From positions 124,001 through 188,000 of the forward strand of contig NZ_LR778301.1 of the NCBI RefSeq assembly GCF_902813185.1: 64,000 bases of DNA. The letters run 5' to 3'. Origin of the DNA: Denitratisoma oestradiolicum (GTDB taxonomy: Bacteria; Pseudomonadota; Gammaproteobacteria; Burkholderiales; Rhodocyclaceae). How positions within the stretch are numbered: the stretch's first letter is position 1; each line of letters begins with the position of its first letter. The position numbers and the translations under genes were made by a program. The notes beneath the pieces are model-generated. The model saw nothing but the letters and a program-made list of their open reading frames with translations, did no database searches and had not been told where the DNA came from. Of this stretch, positions 16,985-29,961 are shown piece after piece.

Positions 16985-19393
16985 TTGCAAAAGAATCGTT
17001 ACCCACTTCTGGTTCTGATCTCCAGCGTCCTGCTGGCGGCCACGTTTTTGTCTATCGCCCTGGTCCGTCAGGGGAAGGACCAGCAGGAGTTCGAGCAGCA
17101 TCTGGCGAACGATGGCCGACAGGCTCAGGCGGCTTTCCAGATTGCGGCAGCCAACCAGGAACTTCAGTTATTGACCCTGGCGGCTCTGGTGGCCAACTCA
17201 CCGCGGGTGGCGGCGCTGTTCGCCCAGGGCCGGGAGGCGGTATTGGCCGAAGGGGGTGGCCCAGGCCAGTCCCGCAGTGCCGAGGCGAGGGCGGCCCTGA
17301 TGCGGGAAGTGGAGCCTGCCTGGCGTGTCCTGCAACAGCAATTCGGTCTGCGCCAGTTGCATTTTTTTCTGGCCCCCGGTGCCTTGTCCTATCTGCGGGT
17401 GCACCATCCGGACAAGTTCGGGGATCGCATCGACGATGTGCGTCCGATTATTGTCGATGTCAATCGGGACCAGCGGCCCCGTTCCGGCTTCGAGACGGGA
17501 CGGCTCTATTCCGCACTGCGAGGTGTGGTTCCCGTGCTGTTGTCCCGCCCCGGCGGGAACCCCATGACGGTGGGCGCGGTGGAAGCCGGCGGTTCCTTCG
17601 AGCCCATTCTGTCCCTGCTGGATCGGCAACTGGACGCGGGGCTGGCGGTGACGGTGGATAGCACTCATGTGGAGGGGACGGTCTGGAACACCAACCTGCC
17701 CAATGCGGGCGAAAAGTTTCCCGGCTGCGACTGCTATCTGGAAATCACCTCCCGTCCAGAAATTCGGGCTTGGCTGACCCAGGGCCTGCTGCCCGATCAA
17801 AAGACTGGCCTCAGCTCCCGCCTGCTGGAATGGAAGGACCATAGCTACCATATGTTGCGCTTCCCCCTGCGGGACTATCTGGGCACCCTGGACTTGAAGC
17901 GCCCCACGGTAGGATCGGTGCTGATCTGGTCCGACATCAGCCGGCAGGTTGCCAATGAGCGCAACAAGGCCTGGCGTAACTGGGGGTTCAATTTTCTGGC
18001 TTACCTGGTGGCCCAGGCCGTACTCCTGCTGCTGCTGCAATATTTCCGCAAGGAATGGCAGCGTCGGCTGGACGCGGCCAAGGAAGCCGTGTCGGTTAGG
18101 GAACAGAGCCTGGATCTGGCCTTGAAGGGAGCCGACCTGGGCACCTGGGACTGGCATGTGCCCAGCAGCCGCGTGGAATTCAACGAACGCTGGGCACGGA
18201 TGCTGGGCTATCGCCCGGACGAGCTGGAGGGGAACCTGGAGACCTGGTCCCGCCTGGTGCACCCCGACGACTGGCTCGCGCTCAATGCCGTCCTGGAGCC
18301 CCATCTGCGGGGCGATACGCCGGCTTACGAATCGGAACACCGCATGCGCCACAAGGACGGCCACTGGGTCTGGGTGCTGGATCGGGGCCGGGTGGTGGAG
18401 CGGGACGCCGTCGGGCAACCCCTGCGGGCGGCGGGAACCCACCTGGACATCACTGCCCGCCGTGACGCATTGGCGGCGGCGGAAGCCAGTCGGCGCGAGG
18501 TGGAGCATCTCTCCCGGCGCAACGAGCTGCTGCTGATGTCGGCCGGGGAAGGCATCTTCGGTCTCGACGTGCGGGGGCGGATTACCTTCATCAATCCGGC
18601 AGCCCTTTCGATGCTGGGTTACGGCAGCGCCGAGGTTATTGGCCAGGACTCCCATGCCCTGCTGCATCCCCGGCGGCAGGATGGAACAGCCTACCCCGAA
18701 GCGGAGTGCCCCATCTTCCGTACCCTCCATGACGGCATGACCCGCCATACCGAGGACTGGCTGATTCGCAAGGACGGCCAGGGTTTCCCGGTGGAATTGA
18801 CAACCACGGCCATGAAGGAACAGGGGACCATCGAAGGGGCGGTGACGGTGTTCCAGAACATCGAGGTGCGCCGCCAGGCCGAGGCGGAAATGATTCGCCT
18901 GGCCACCATCGATTCCCTGACCGGCTTGCTCAACCGCCGCTGTTTCCTGGAGCAGGCGGAAAAGGAAATGGCCCGGGTCAGGCGTTTCAACCAGGGCGCG
19001 GCCCTGCTGATGCTGGACCTGGATTTCTTCAAACGGGTCAATGATACTCATGGCCATGCCGCCGGAGATGGGGTCCTGCGGCATTTCGCCACCCTGTCCC
19101 GGGACAGCCTGCGTCAGGTGGATCTCTTCGGCCGCCTGGGGGGCGAGGAGTTCGGCATCCTGCTGCCCGCCACCGACGAGGTTGGTGCCCGGGAGACGGC
19201 CGAGCGCCTGCGGGGGCGGCTGGAGGGCCACCCTGCTGAATTCCAGGGAATCACCATTGCTGTCACCGTCAGTATCGGACTGACCCTGCTCAGTGCTGCC
19301 GATGCTTCCCTGGATATTGTCATCAATCGGGCCGATGCCGCCCTCTATCGGGCCAAGCATCAGGGTCGCAATCGGGTCGAGGCGGTGATTTAA
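16985..19393 (+). CDS. Membrane Cache-PAS-PAS-GGDEF diguanylate cyclase
   Basis: An 802-residue inner-membrane sensor. A TM helix near 8-28, a periplasmic ligand-binding region of about 300 residues resembling double-Cache domains and a second TM near 338-356 are followed by two PAS domains (about 375-495 and 510-635). The GGDEF domain has an active GGEEF motif (FGRLGGEEFGILL near 719). The start is a TTG at 16985 with no better ATG, so it may be wrong by several codons. The 121-bp gap upstream shows no convincing promoter. The stop TAA merges into the following 162-bp repeat. Confidence 0.85.
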   Translation: MQKNRYPLLVLISSVLLAATFLSIALVRQGKDQQEFEQHLANDGRQAQAAFQIAAANQELQLLTLAALVANSPRVAALFAQGREAVLAEGGGPGQSRSAEARAALMREVEPAWRVLQQQFGLRQLHFFLAPGALSYLRVHHPDKFGDRIDDVRPIIVDVNRDQRPRSGFETGRLYSALRGVVPVLLSRPGGNPMTVGAVEAGGSFEPILSLLDRQLDAGLAVTVDSTHVEGTVWNTNLPNAGEKFPGCDCYLEITSRPEIRAWLTQGLLPDQKTGLSSRLLEWKDHSYHMLRFPLRDYLGTLDLKRPTVGSVLIWSDISRQVANERNKAWRNWGFNFLAYLVAQAVLLLLLQYFRKEWQRRLDAAKEAVSVREQSLDLALKGADLGTWDWHVPSSRVEFNERWARMLGYRPDELEGNLETWSRLVHPDDWLALNAVLEPHLRGDTPAYESEHRMRHKDGHWVWVLDRGRVVERDAVGQPLRAAGTHLDITARRDALAAAEASRREVEHLSRRNELLLMSAGEGIFGLDVRGRITFINPAALSMLGYGSAEVIGQDSHALLHPRRQDGTAYPEAECPIFRTLHDGMTRHTEDWLIRKDGQGFPVELTTTAMKEQGTIEGAVTVFQNIEVRRQAEAEMIRLATIDSLTGLLNRRCFLEQAEKEMARVRRFNQGAALLMLDLDFFKRVNDTHGHAAGDGVLRHFATLSRDSLRQVDLFGRLGGEEFGILLPATDEVGARETAERLRGRLEGHPAEFQGITIAVTVSIGLTLLSAADASLDIVINRADAALYRAKHQGRNRVEAVI

Positions 19394-19553
19394 GGCTCGC
19401 CCCCCTTCGCCCCCCTCCGGGGGGTTCGAGTCGGCTCGCTGCGCTCGATATCACGGGGCACTCCGTAGCGGCACCGAGAGGTTGCGGCTGGCGCCGCTTG
19501 CCGTTTTTCCTTGGGTCGGCCCGGCGGAAAAACTGCTTTTCGATGAGCATGGA
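19392..19553 (+). repeat. 162-bp tandem repeat unit (first of two)
   Basis: Starts AAGGCTCGCCCCCC in the TAA of the GGDEF gene and is exactly 162 bp to the next unit, the same period as at 10.5 kb. It carries the CCCCCCTCCGGGGGG hairpin and GGCTCGCTGCGCTCGATATC. Confidence 0.9.
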
Positions 19554-19735
19554 AAGGCTCGCCCCCCTTCGCCCCCTCCGAGGGGTTCGAGTCGGCTCGC
19601 TGCGCTCGATATTACGGGGCACTCCGTAGCGGCACCGAGAGGTCGCGGCTAGCGCCGCTTGCCGTTTTTCCTTGTCCCACAGGGATTTCCTTCGGTCAGG
19701 GCGGCCCGGCGGGAAAACTCATTTTCCCCATTACG
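19554..19735 (+). repeat. Second repeat unit with alternative ending
   Basis: Begins like the first unit but ends with CTTGTCCCACAGGGATTTCC and GGGCGGCCCGGCGGGAAAAC, the same switch as the third unit at 10.8-11.0 kb. GGTAACGCGTAGGG follows at 19735, resembling the CTAACGCGCATGG end seen elsewhere. The gap of about 350 bp between genes holds only these two units. Confidence 0.85.
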
Positions 19736-19748
19736 GTAACGCGTAGGG

Positions 19749-21254
19749 TCATGTGGGGTCGCTTACCCACGGCAGTTCGTCGGCTTCCAGGGGCTCGTGG
19801 CTGACCAACTGTCGTTCCAGTACTTCCAGGGTGGCCTCGGATGCGTCCCGTCCCTTGCGGGCGCGGGCAGCCACCCGCTGCCGCAGCACCTCTACCGGGG
19901 CCGACGGAGCCAGGATGGCGAAGGGCACTGTGCAGGTTTCGGACAGGGCATGGAACTCATCCCGCTCCCTGCGCTTAAGGAAGGCGGCGTCGACGATCAC
20001 TGACCAGCCCTGGCCCAGCACCTGCCGCGCCAGTTCGGCCAGCCGTCGATAGGTGCGCTCATGGGCCTGAGCGTCGTAGAGCCCGCTGTCCAGGGCCGAG
20101 CCGCTCCGGTCCAGGGCTCCCAGGCCGAACAGGCGCTTGCGCTCCACGTCGGAGCGCAGGCGGACTGTGGCGGCCGCCGGGTCTGTCAGCAGGCGCTGGC
20201 GCGAGGCCCGGCTCTTGCCGCTGCCGGAGAGGCCGAAGGTGATGGTCAGGGTAGGCGCTGCGGGTGTGCTCAGGCGTGCGGCCAGTGCCAGGTAGCCTTG
20301 TGCTGCCGCCAGATTCCCGTCGCTTTGGGCGGCCCGCAGGGCGGCTACTTTGGCCCTTACCATGGACCGGTAGACGGCGTAGAAGCGCAGTACCGTCAGG
20401 GCGTCGAAATCACCGCTGTGGGCCAACCATTCATTGATGAACCAGCAGGCCAAACCCGGCTGGCCGTGATCGATCAGATCCACATAGGTGAAGGCGATTT
20501 CGCTGGCCACATCGATCCAGCGAAAGCCTTCGTTGAACTCGATGCAGTCGAAGGGCAGCACCTGCTCGCCGAGCAGCACCAGATTGCCCAGATGCAAGTC
20601 TCCGTGGCATTCACGCACCCGGCCCCGGGTCTTGCGCCGGGTAAAGTCGTCTTCACGGCGGTGGAGTTCGTCGTGGGTCCAGTGTTCCAGGGCCGACAGC
20701 ATGGGCTCGTCATGGGGTGCCAGCAGGTGTCGCAGCTCATCGAAGTTTTCCAGTGAATCGGCGGCCACCCGTACCGGGGTGCCATGGGGCGAGTCCGGCG
20801 CCGCGGCCGCTGCCAAGTCATGGAAGCCTGCCATGGCGGAGGCCAGGCCGCTGATGTGCTGATACGTGAGTTCGCCCCGGTCACAGACGTGATCCAGGCG
20901 CCCTTCCTCGGCGAAACGGCGCATCACCACGGCATGTTCGATCACGGGGCCCGTGCCGTTCCAGACCGGGTCCGAGATACTGCCGGTGAGGCGGGCCACT
21001 TCCAGATAGAGGTCCGGAGCAAAGCGGCGGTTGAGGCGCAGCTCTGCTTCACAGCAGGCTTGGCGTTTTTCCAGATTGCCGTAGTCGAGGAAGGGCAGGG
21101 TGACCGGCTTCTTGATCTTGTAGGCCCGTTCCCCCGCCAGTAGCAGCCAGGAGGCATGGGTTTCCACCAGATCCACCCGCTCCACCGGGCCAGGATAGCG
21201 GGCCGGGTTCAGCAGGGCGGCGATCAGGGGTGGCAGGCTCATGATGGCTCCCAT
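19749..21254 (-). CDS. Aminoglycoside phosphotransferase-like / AAA (zeta-type) kinase fusion
   Basis: A 501-residue protein of a known bifunctional family. Residues about 20-320 resemble an APH-type kinase with a catalytic loop CHGDLHLGNLVLL and a downstream FDCIEFNE metal motif. Residues about 335-495 form a P-loop kinase with GLSGSGKSR as Walker A, like zeta toxin/gluconate kinase folds. Despite the name, members are not shown to confer drug resistance and their substrate is unknown. Two starts 12 bp apart (21254 and 21242) are equally possible. It is divergent from the secretion locus, with about 190 bp between. Confidence 0.82.
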   Translation of the reverse strand: MGAIMSLPPLIAALLNPARYPGPVERVDLVETHASWLLLAGERAYKIKKPVTLPFLDYGNLEKRQACCEAELRLNRRFAPDLYLEVARLTGSISDPVWNGTGPVIEHAVVMRRFAEEGRLDHVCDRGELTYQHISGLASAMAGFHDLAAAAAPDSPHGTPVRVAADSLENFDELRHLLAPHDEPMLSALEHWTHDELHRREDDFTRRKTRGRVRECHGDLHLGNLVLLGEQVLPFDCIEFNEGFRWIDVASEIAFTYVDLIDHGQPGLACWFINEWLAHSGDFDALTVLRFYAVYRSMVRAKVAALRAAQSDGNLAAAQGYLALAARLSTPAAPTLTITFGLSGSGKSRASRQRLLTDPAAATVRLRSDVERKRLFGLGALDRSGSALDSGLYDAQAHERTYRRLAELARQVLGQGWSVIVDAAFLKRRERDEFHALSETCTVPFAILAPSAPVEVLRQRVAARARKGRDASEATLEVLERQLVSHEPLEADELPWVSDPT

Positions 21255-21473
21255 TATGCCCCCAGGGTTCCGGGCAATACTTTGCGGGCCATGGCCCGGC
21301 TCTTTTCCTGTTCCCTCCGGCTATCCCCGTTCGACCCGGAGTGGCGGGGGTAATTTGCTGAGGAATGGCGCAAGGGGCAATCTAATCGGTTCTTTAGAAA
21401 CAACTTTAGTAATAAGGGCATAGGTAGAATATCCACCCAGCCCATTTTGAAAATTCACCTGGAGAGAATGGCG

Positions 21474-25946
<4,473 letters not shown>

Positions 25947-25958
25947 GAGACCGCGATC

Positions 25959-28046
25959 ATGACTACTCGCACCCGCCTTGTCTGTGTCCTGGCTCTTGCC
26001 TGCCTGGCTACTCCCGCATGGTCTGCTCCTCCCGATGCGGGGGCTTTTATACGTGAAGAAATGCTGCGTCGTCGTCAGAGTCAACTTGACGCTTATGAAG
26101 ATGCTGGAGCCTCAGTGTCAGAGGAGGTACAACGCCCTGATGCCGCCCCCAAGTTGGCTTTTCGTGATTCCGGCTCCCTGATGCGGGATGAGACCCAGCG
26201 CGAGCGTCCCCCCGTCCCAGCCATGCCGCCGCCTCCGCCTGCCGTGGTCAAGGAAGCGCCTAAACCGGATACCAGTTCGGCTAAGCCGCCTGCTCAGGAA
26301 GCCCCGGCCAAAGAGAAGTCCAAGTCGGATGTCAGCCCGACTGTGCCGCGTCCGGTGGAGTCTCCAACCAAGGAGAAATCCACGCCAGGGGGCAGTTCGT
26401 CGACGTCACCCACTCCGGAGTCCCCGGCGAAAGAGAAGCAGATGCCCAAGCCGGATGCCAGTCCGGCTGCCCCCCGTTCACAAGAATCACCAGTACCGGA
26501 GAAACCCAAGTCCGATGCCGGGCAGGCCATTCCCGTGCGTGCCTTCCGCCTCAACGGACTGACTGCCCTGCCGGAGACGGAAGCCCAGGCCTTGCTTGCG
26601 GAACATGTCGGCCAGCCCACAAGTCTGGAGGGACTTCATCGGATTGCCGAGAAATTGGAGCAGTGGCTCAAGGCCCGGGGGCTGTTCCTGGCCCGAGCGT
26701 ACGTGCCACCCCAGGAAATAAAGGACGGCGTGATTGAAGTTCGTGTCATGGAGGGCAAGCTGGAGGGGATCGACATCAAGCGTGCGCCCGGGACCCGTAT
26801 TGACGAGGACACGCTGCGCCTCACCCTGGCCACCAGTCTGTCGGCCGGGATGGCTTTGGAGCAGGAGCGTCTGGAGCGTGGCCTGCTGCTGCTGAACGAC
26901 CTTCCCGCCACCAGCGCCCGTGCCGTACTGGTTCCGGGCAAGGCGCCGGGAACCACCCGTGTGGTAGTGGAAGCGGCCCAGGGGGAGGTGTATACGGGCA
27001 GCGTGGAGTTGGACAACGGCGGCAATCGCTACACTGGCGCTGCCCGACTGACCGCGACATTGTTCATCAACGATCTTTCTGGCCGGGGCGACCTGGGAAC
27101 GATTCGTGCAGTTGCCAGTGAGGGCAGCAGTTTCGCTCGGGTCGGCTGGAGCCTGCCCCTGGGCAACGCTGGCTGGCGCGCAGGGGCGGCTCTGATCGAC
27201 TCTCGCTTCACGCTGTGTTGCGATCCGGCCGCCGAGACCCTGCAATCGAGCGGTCAGGCGAGGGCGGTCTCGGCCTATGTCAGCTATCCTCTGGTAAGGA
27301 CCCGGCTCTCCAATCTGTCGCTGTCGGCCAATATGGCCCAGCGTCATTTTGTCGACCGCTCCCTGGGCGCCAACATCAGTGACAAGCAGAGCGACACCCT
27401 GACTCTGGCTCTCAATGGCGATCGTAGCGCGCTGAGCGGCCAGGGTGCCTACTCCACTTATGGCTTGCAGTGGGTGACGGGCCGTATGGATCTGGCCGAT
27501 CTGGCGGCGGATCTTGCCCAGGATGCCCTGACCGCCAGAACCCACGGGGGATTCCTCAAGTGGACAGCCCAGGCTTCCCACTTGCAGCGCCTGAGTGGCA
27601 ACTCGGCTCTGTATGGGGCGCTGTCCGGCCAATGGTCGGACAGGAATCTGGATTCCTCGGAGAAATTCGTACTCGGAGGCCTCCAGGGCGTTCGCGCCTA
27701 TCCCAGCGGCGAAGCCACCGGAGATGAAGGCTGGTTGGCTACCGTCGAATGGCGCCGGGAACTCGACCGGGACTGGCGTCTCGCCCTGTTCGCCGACCAT
27801 GGGGTGGTCAGTCTGCACAAGAGCCCCTGGACCAATTGGAACGCAGCGACACCGGGCCTGAGCAACCACTATGCCCTTTCCGGCATCGGCGCATCCCTGG
27901 CGTGGTCGGCCACACCCCGCAGCCAGATTGTCGCCACCCTGGCCTCGAAAATAGGCAGCAACCCGGCCCGGGACACCCAGGGACGGGACAGCGACAATCG
28001 CTCCGACAATTTGCGCCTCTGGTTGCAGGGCAATGTGATGTTCTGA
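25959..28046 (+). CDS. TpsB outer-membrane transporter (ShlB/FhaC/HecB family)
   Basis: A 695-residue outer-membrane two-partner secretion pore. A signal peptide (cleavage near WSA, about residue 22) leads into an unusual Pro/Lys/Ser-rich region (about 75-190) with recurring ESPxKEK-like blocks. Next come the POTRA domains (FRLNGLTALPETEAQALL onward, about 195-340) and a 16-strand-type barrel with the conserved VRAYPSGE (VRGY motif) near 590 and a C-terminal Phe. It starts 12 bp after the exoprotein gene and is its evident transporter. The low-complexity N-terminus may span the periplasm or bind peptidoglycan (inference). Confidence 0.9.
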   Translation: MTTRTRLVCVLALACLATPAWSAPPDAGAFIREEMLRRRQSQLDAYEDAGASVSEEVQRPDAAPKLAFRDSGSLMRDETQRERPPVPAMPPPPPAVVKEAPKPDTSSAKPPAQEAPAKEKSKSDVSPTVPRPVESPTKEKSTPGGSSSTSPTPESPAKEKQMPKPDASPAAPRSQESPVPEKPKSDAGQAIPVRAFRLNGLTALPETEAQALLAEHVGQPTSLEGLHRIAEKLEQWLKARGLFLARAYVPPQEIKDGVIEVRVMEGKLEGIDIKRAPGTRIDEDTLRLTLATSLSAGMALEQERLERGLLLLNDLPATSARAVLVPGKAPGTTRVVVEAAQGEVYTGSVELDNGGNRYTGAARLTATLFINDLSGRGDLGTIRAVASEGSSFARVGWSLPLGNAGWRAGAALIDSRFTLCCDPAAETLQSSGQARAVSAYVSYPLVRTRLSNLSLSANMAQRHFVDRSLGANISDKQSDTLTLALNGDRSALSGQGAYSTYGLQWVTGRMDLADLAADLAQDALTARTHGGFLKWTAQASHLQRLSGNSALYGALSGQWSDRNLDSSEKFVLGGLQGVRAYPSGEATGDEGWLATVEWRRELDRDWRLALFADHGVVSLHKSPWTNWNAATPGLSNHYALSGIGASLAWSATPRSQIVATLASKIGSNPARDTQGRDSDNRSDNLRLWLQGNVMF

Positions 28047-28078
28047 TCGGCCACCCTGCCCTTCGTTGGCAGACTGAG

Positions 28079-28093
28079 ATAGAGTGTGCCTAT
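28079..28093 (+). promoter_or_regulatory. Possible OxyR half-site upstream of oxyR
   Basis: ATAG-N7-CTAT occurs at 28079-28093, the half-site form of the OxyR operator, about 150 bp upstream of oxyR. The next two quarter sites are not in phase, so this would be only one dimer site; autoregulation is possible. The rest of the 196-bp gap (28047-28242) shows nothing definite. Confidence 0.35.
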
Positions 28094-28242
28094 GGATAGG
28101 CTGCATATCCTTGGCAGGCTTCTATGGCTGCCGCTATGCAGGGAGGCGGGGCTGATCGTGGTGGGGAAAGTTTTCCACGGTTTCGGTACCGAAATTGCCG
28201 TGAGCCGCCCCGCTGGACTTTCAATCGGATCTGCCTGAACTC

Positions 28243-29160
28243 ATGACCCTCACTGAACTGCGTTACATCATCGCCCTCGCCCAGGAGCGCCATTTCGGCC
28301 GCGCCGCCGATAAGTGCTCGGTCTCCCAGCCTACCCTTTCGGTGGCAGTGAAGAAACTGGAGGAGGAACTGGGCGTGATCCTCTTCGAGCGGGCGCCCCA
28401 GGAGGTCCGGGTCACCGGTATCGGTACCCAGGTGGTGGCCCAGGCCGAGCGGGTGCTGGCGGAATGCGCCCGGGTGGCGGAGGTGGCTACCGCCGGCCGC
28501 GATCCCCTGGTTGGGCCTCTGCGCCTGGGCTGCATCTACACCATCGGCCCCTACCTGCTGCCCCGGCTGGTGCCCCTGCTGCGCGAATCGGCGCCGGCCA
28601 TTCCCCTGATCATCGAAGAGAACTTCACTTATCGGTTGCTGGAAAAGCTCAAGAACGGGGAACTGGACGTGGCCATCCTGGCCCTGCCGGTGGAGGAGCC
28701 GGGGCTGGTGGCCCAGCCCGTTTACGACGAGATGTTCCGGGTGCTGCTGCCCGTGGGCCATCCTTTGGTCAAGTGCAAGAGCATAGTGCCGGCCCAGTTG
28801 CTGGATGCGGCTCTCCTGATGCTGGGGCCCGGCAACTGCTTCCGCGACCAGGTGCTGGATCTGTGTACTCCCGCCAATCTCCAGGCCGGCGCTTCACCCC
28901 ATATTCTCGAGGGCAGCTCCCTGGAAACCATCCGCCATATGGTGGCCAGCGGCGTCGGCATCACGGTGATGCCGGCCTCGGCCGTGGATGGCATCTCCGT
29001 CAAGGACCCCCTGCTGCGGGTGCGCCCCTTCGCCGAACCCCAGCCCACGCGGCGGGTGGGCCTGGTCTGGCGCAACAGCTTTCCCCGTTACCAGGCCATC
29101 GACGTCATGCGTCGCGCCCTGCTGGCAGCCCGCCTGCCAGGCACCCGGCCGATCCGCTAG
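28243..29160 (+). CDS. oxyR: Hydrogen peroxide sensor OxyR
   Basis: A LysR-type regulator of 305 residues. The N-terminal helix-turn-helix spans about residues 3-60 (HFGRAADKCSVSQPTLSVAV). The redox pair falls exactly at Cys199 (GNCFRDQVL) and Cys208, the same numbers as E. coli OxyR, whose disulfide forms on H2O2 exposure. It activates peroxide-defence genes. A near-complete OxyR operator lies just after this gene, in front of the rubrerythrin operon, arguing that this operon is a direct target. Confidence 0.95.
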   Translation: MTLTELRYIIALAQERHFGRAADKCSVSQPTLSVAVKKLEEELGVILFERAPQEVRVTGIGTQVVAQAERVLAECARVAEVATAGRDPLVGPLRLGCIYTIGPYLLPRLVPLLRESAPAIPLIIEENFTYRLLEKLKNGELDVAILALPVEEPGLVAQPVYDEMFRVLLPVGHPLVKCKSIVPAQLLDAALLMLGPGNCFRDQVLDLCTPANLQAGASPHILEGSSLETIRHMVASGVGITVMPASAVDGISVKDPLLRVRPFAEPQPTRRVGLVWRNSFPRYQAIDVMRRALLAARLPGTRPIR

Positions 29161-29162
29161 CG

Positions 29163-29228
29163 ATAGTCATTGCCTATTCAAACAATGTAAACTATCCATT
29201 GGATTTATCGTTGGGCCGGCTCTAGCAT
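29163..29228 (+). promoter_or_regulatory. OxyR operator and promoter of the rubrerythrin operon
   Basis: The quarter sites ATAG, CTAT, ATGT and CCAT at 29163, 29174, 29185 and 29196 are each separated by 7 bp. This is the spacing of the OxyR tetramer operator (ATAG-N7-CTAT-N7-ATAG-N7-CTAT); the first two match fully and the last two partly. Immediately downstream, TTGGAT (29199) and TAGCAT (29223) form a plausible promoter with an 18-bp spacer. OxyR would thus sit against the -35, its usual activating position. Confidence 0.75.
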
Positions 29229-29273
29229 GGCAAGCGTCAAGGTACTCAACCAATCGAGACAAGGAGACGCGCC

Positions 29274-29744
29274 ATGGAAAGCAATTCAGTCACCATCAAG
29301 AACCTCGAATCCGCCTTCGCCGGCGAATCGATGGCCCACATCAAGTACCGCTACTTCGCCAAGCTCTCTCGGGCGGCGGGGGATGAGGCGACCGCGAGGA
29401 TTTTCGAGGAAACCGCCGACCAGGAGGTGATGCATGCCTTCGGTCACCTGGACCTGCTCTATCCGGCGGATCGCATGAGTCCCGCCCGTTGCCTGGAAAT
29501 GGCCATCGCCGGCGAGACCTACGAATACACCGAGATGTACCCTGGCTTCCGCCATGCCGCCGAAGTCGAGGGTCGCGCCGATGCGGTGCGGGAAATCGAC
29601 GAGCAGATTGCCGAATCCCGGGAGCACGCTGAGCGTTTCGCCCAGACCCTGGTGCGTGCCGCCAAGCGCTTCGCGGCTCTGGCCAAGGTGGAAGAACGGC
29701 ATGCGGGACATTACCGCGAGCAACTGAAAAAAATCGTCGGCTGA
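29274..29744 (+). CDS. Rubrerythrin (diiron peroxidase, no rubredoxin domain)
   Basis: A 156-residue ferritin-like four-helix protein. The diiron ligands appear as E in [30 protein letters not shown], the [10 protein letters not shown] segment and [10 protein letters not shown]. Rubrerythrins reduce H2O2 to water. The usual C-terminal rubredoxin domain is absent but is encoded as a separate gene 37 bp downstream, followed by a flavoprotein reductase: a complete electron chain. Placement behind an OxyR operator supports peroxide defence. Confidence 0.92.
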   Translation: MESNSVTIKNLESAFAGESMAHIKYRYFAKLSRAAGDEATARIFEETADQEVMHAFGHLDLLYPADRMSPARCLEMAIAGETYEYTEMYPGFRHAAEVEGRADAVREIDEQIAESREHAERFAQTLVRAAKRFAALAKVEERHAGHYREQLKKIVG

Positions 29745-29781
29745 CGCCGGCTCCCAACCCCCAACTCACAGGAGAGTGAAC

Positions 29782-29946
29782 ATGAAAGTCTGGCAATGTG
29801 TGGTTTGCGGTTATACCTACGATGAGGCGGCGGGCGATCCGGAACATGGCATCGCTCCCGGTACCCGCTGGGAAGATGTGCCCGCCGACTGGAGCTGCCC
29901 CGAATGCGGCGTGGCGAAGATGGATTTCGATATGGTGGAAATCTGA
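29782..29946 (+). CDS. Rubredoxin
   Basis: A 54-residue small electron carrier. Two CxxCG knuckles ([18 protein letters not shown] and SWSCPECG-like [10 protein letters not shown]) bind one iron. A GGAGAG ribosome site lies 5-10 bases upstream of ATG 29782. It lies between the rubrerythrin gene and the reductase gene and presumably passes electrons between them. Confidence 0.95.
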   Translation: MKVWQCVVCGYTYDEAAGDPEHGIAPGTRWEDVPADWSCPECGVAKMDFDMVEI

Positions 29947-29961
29947 AGGAGGATGGGGCCG

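Noticed and set aside
19749..21254. Aminoglycoside resistance gene or zeta toxin
   Set aside because: The two domains occur fused in a common chromosomal family of unknown substrate; there is no antitoxin or resistance context.
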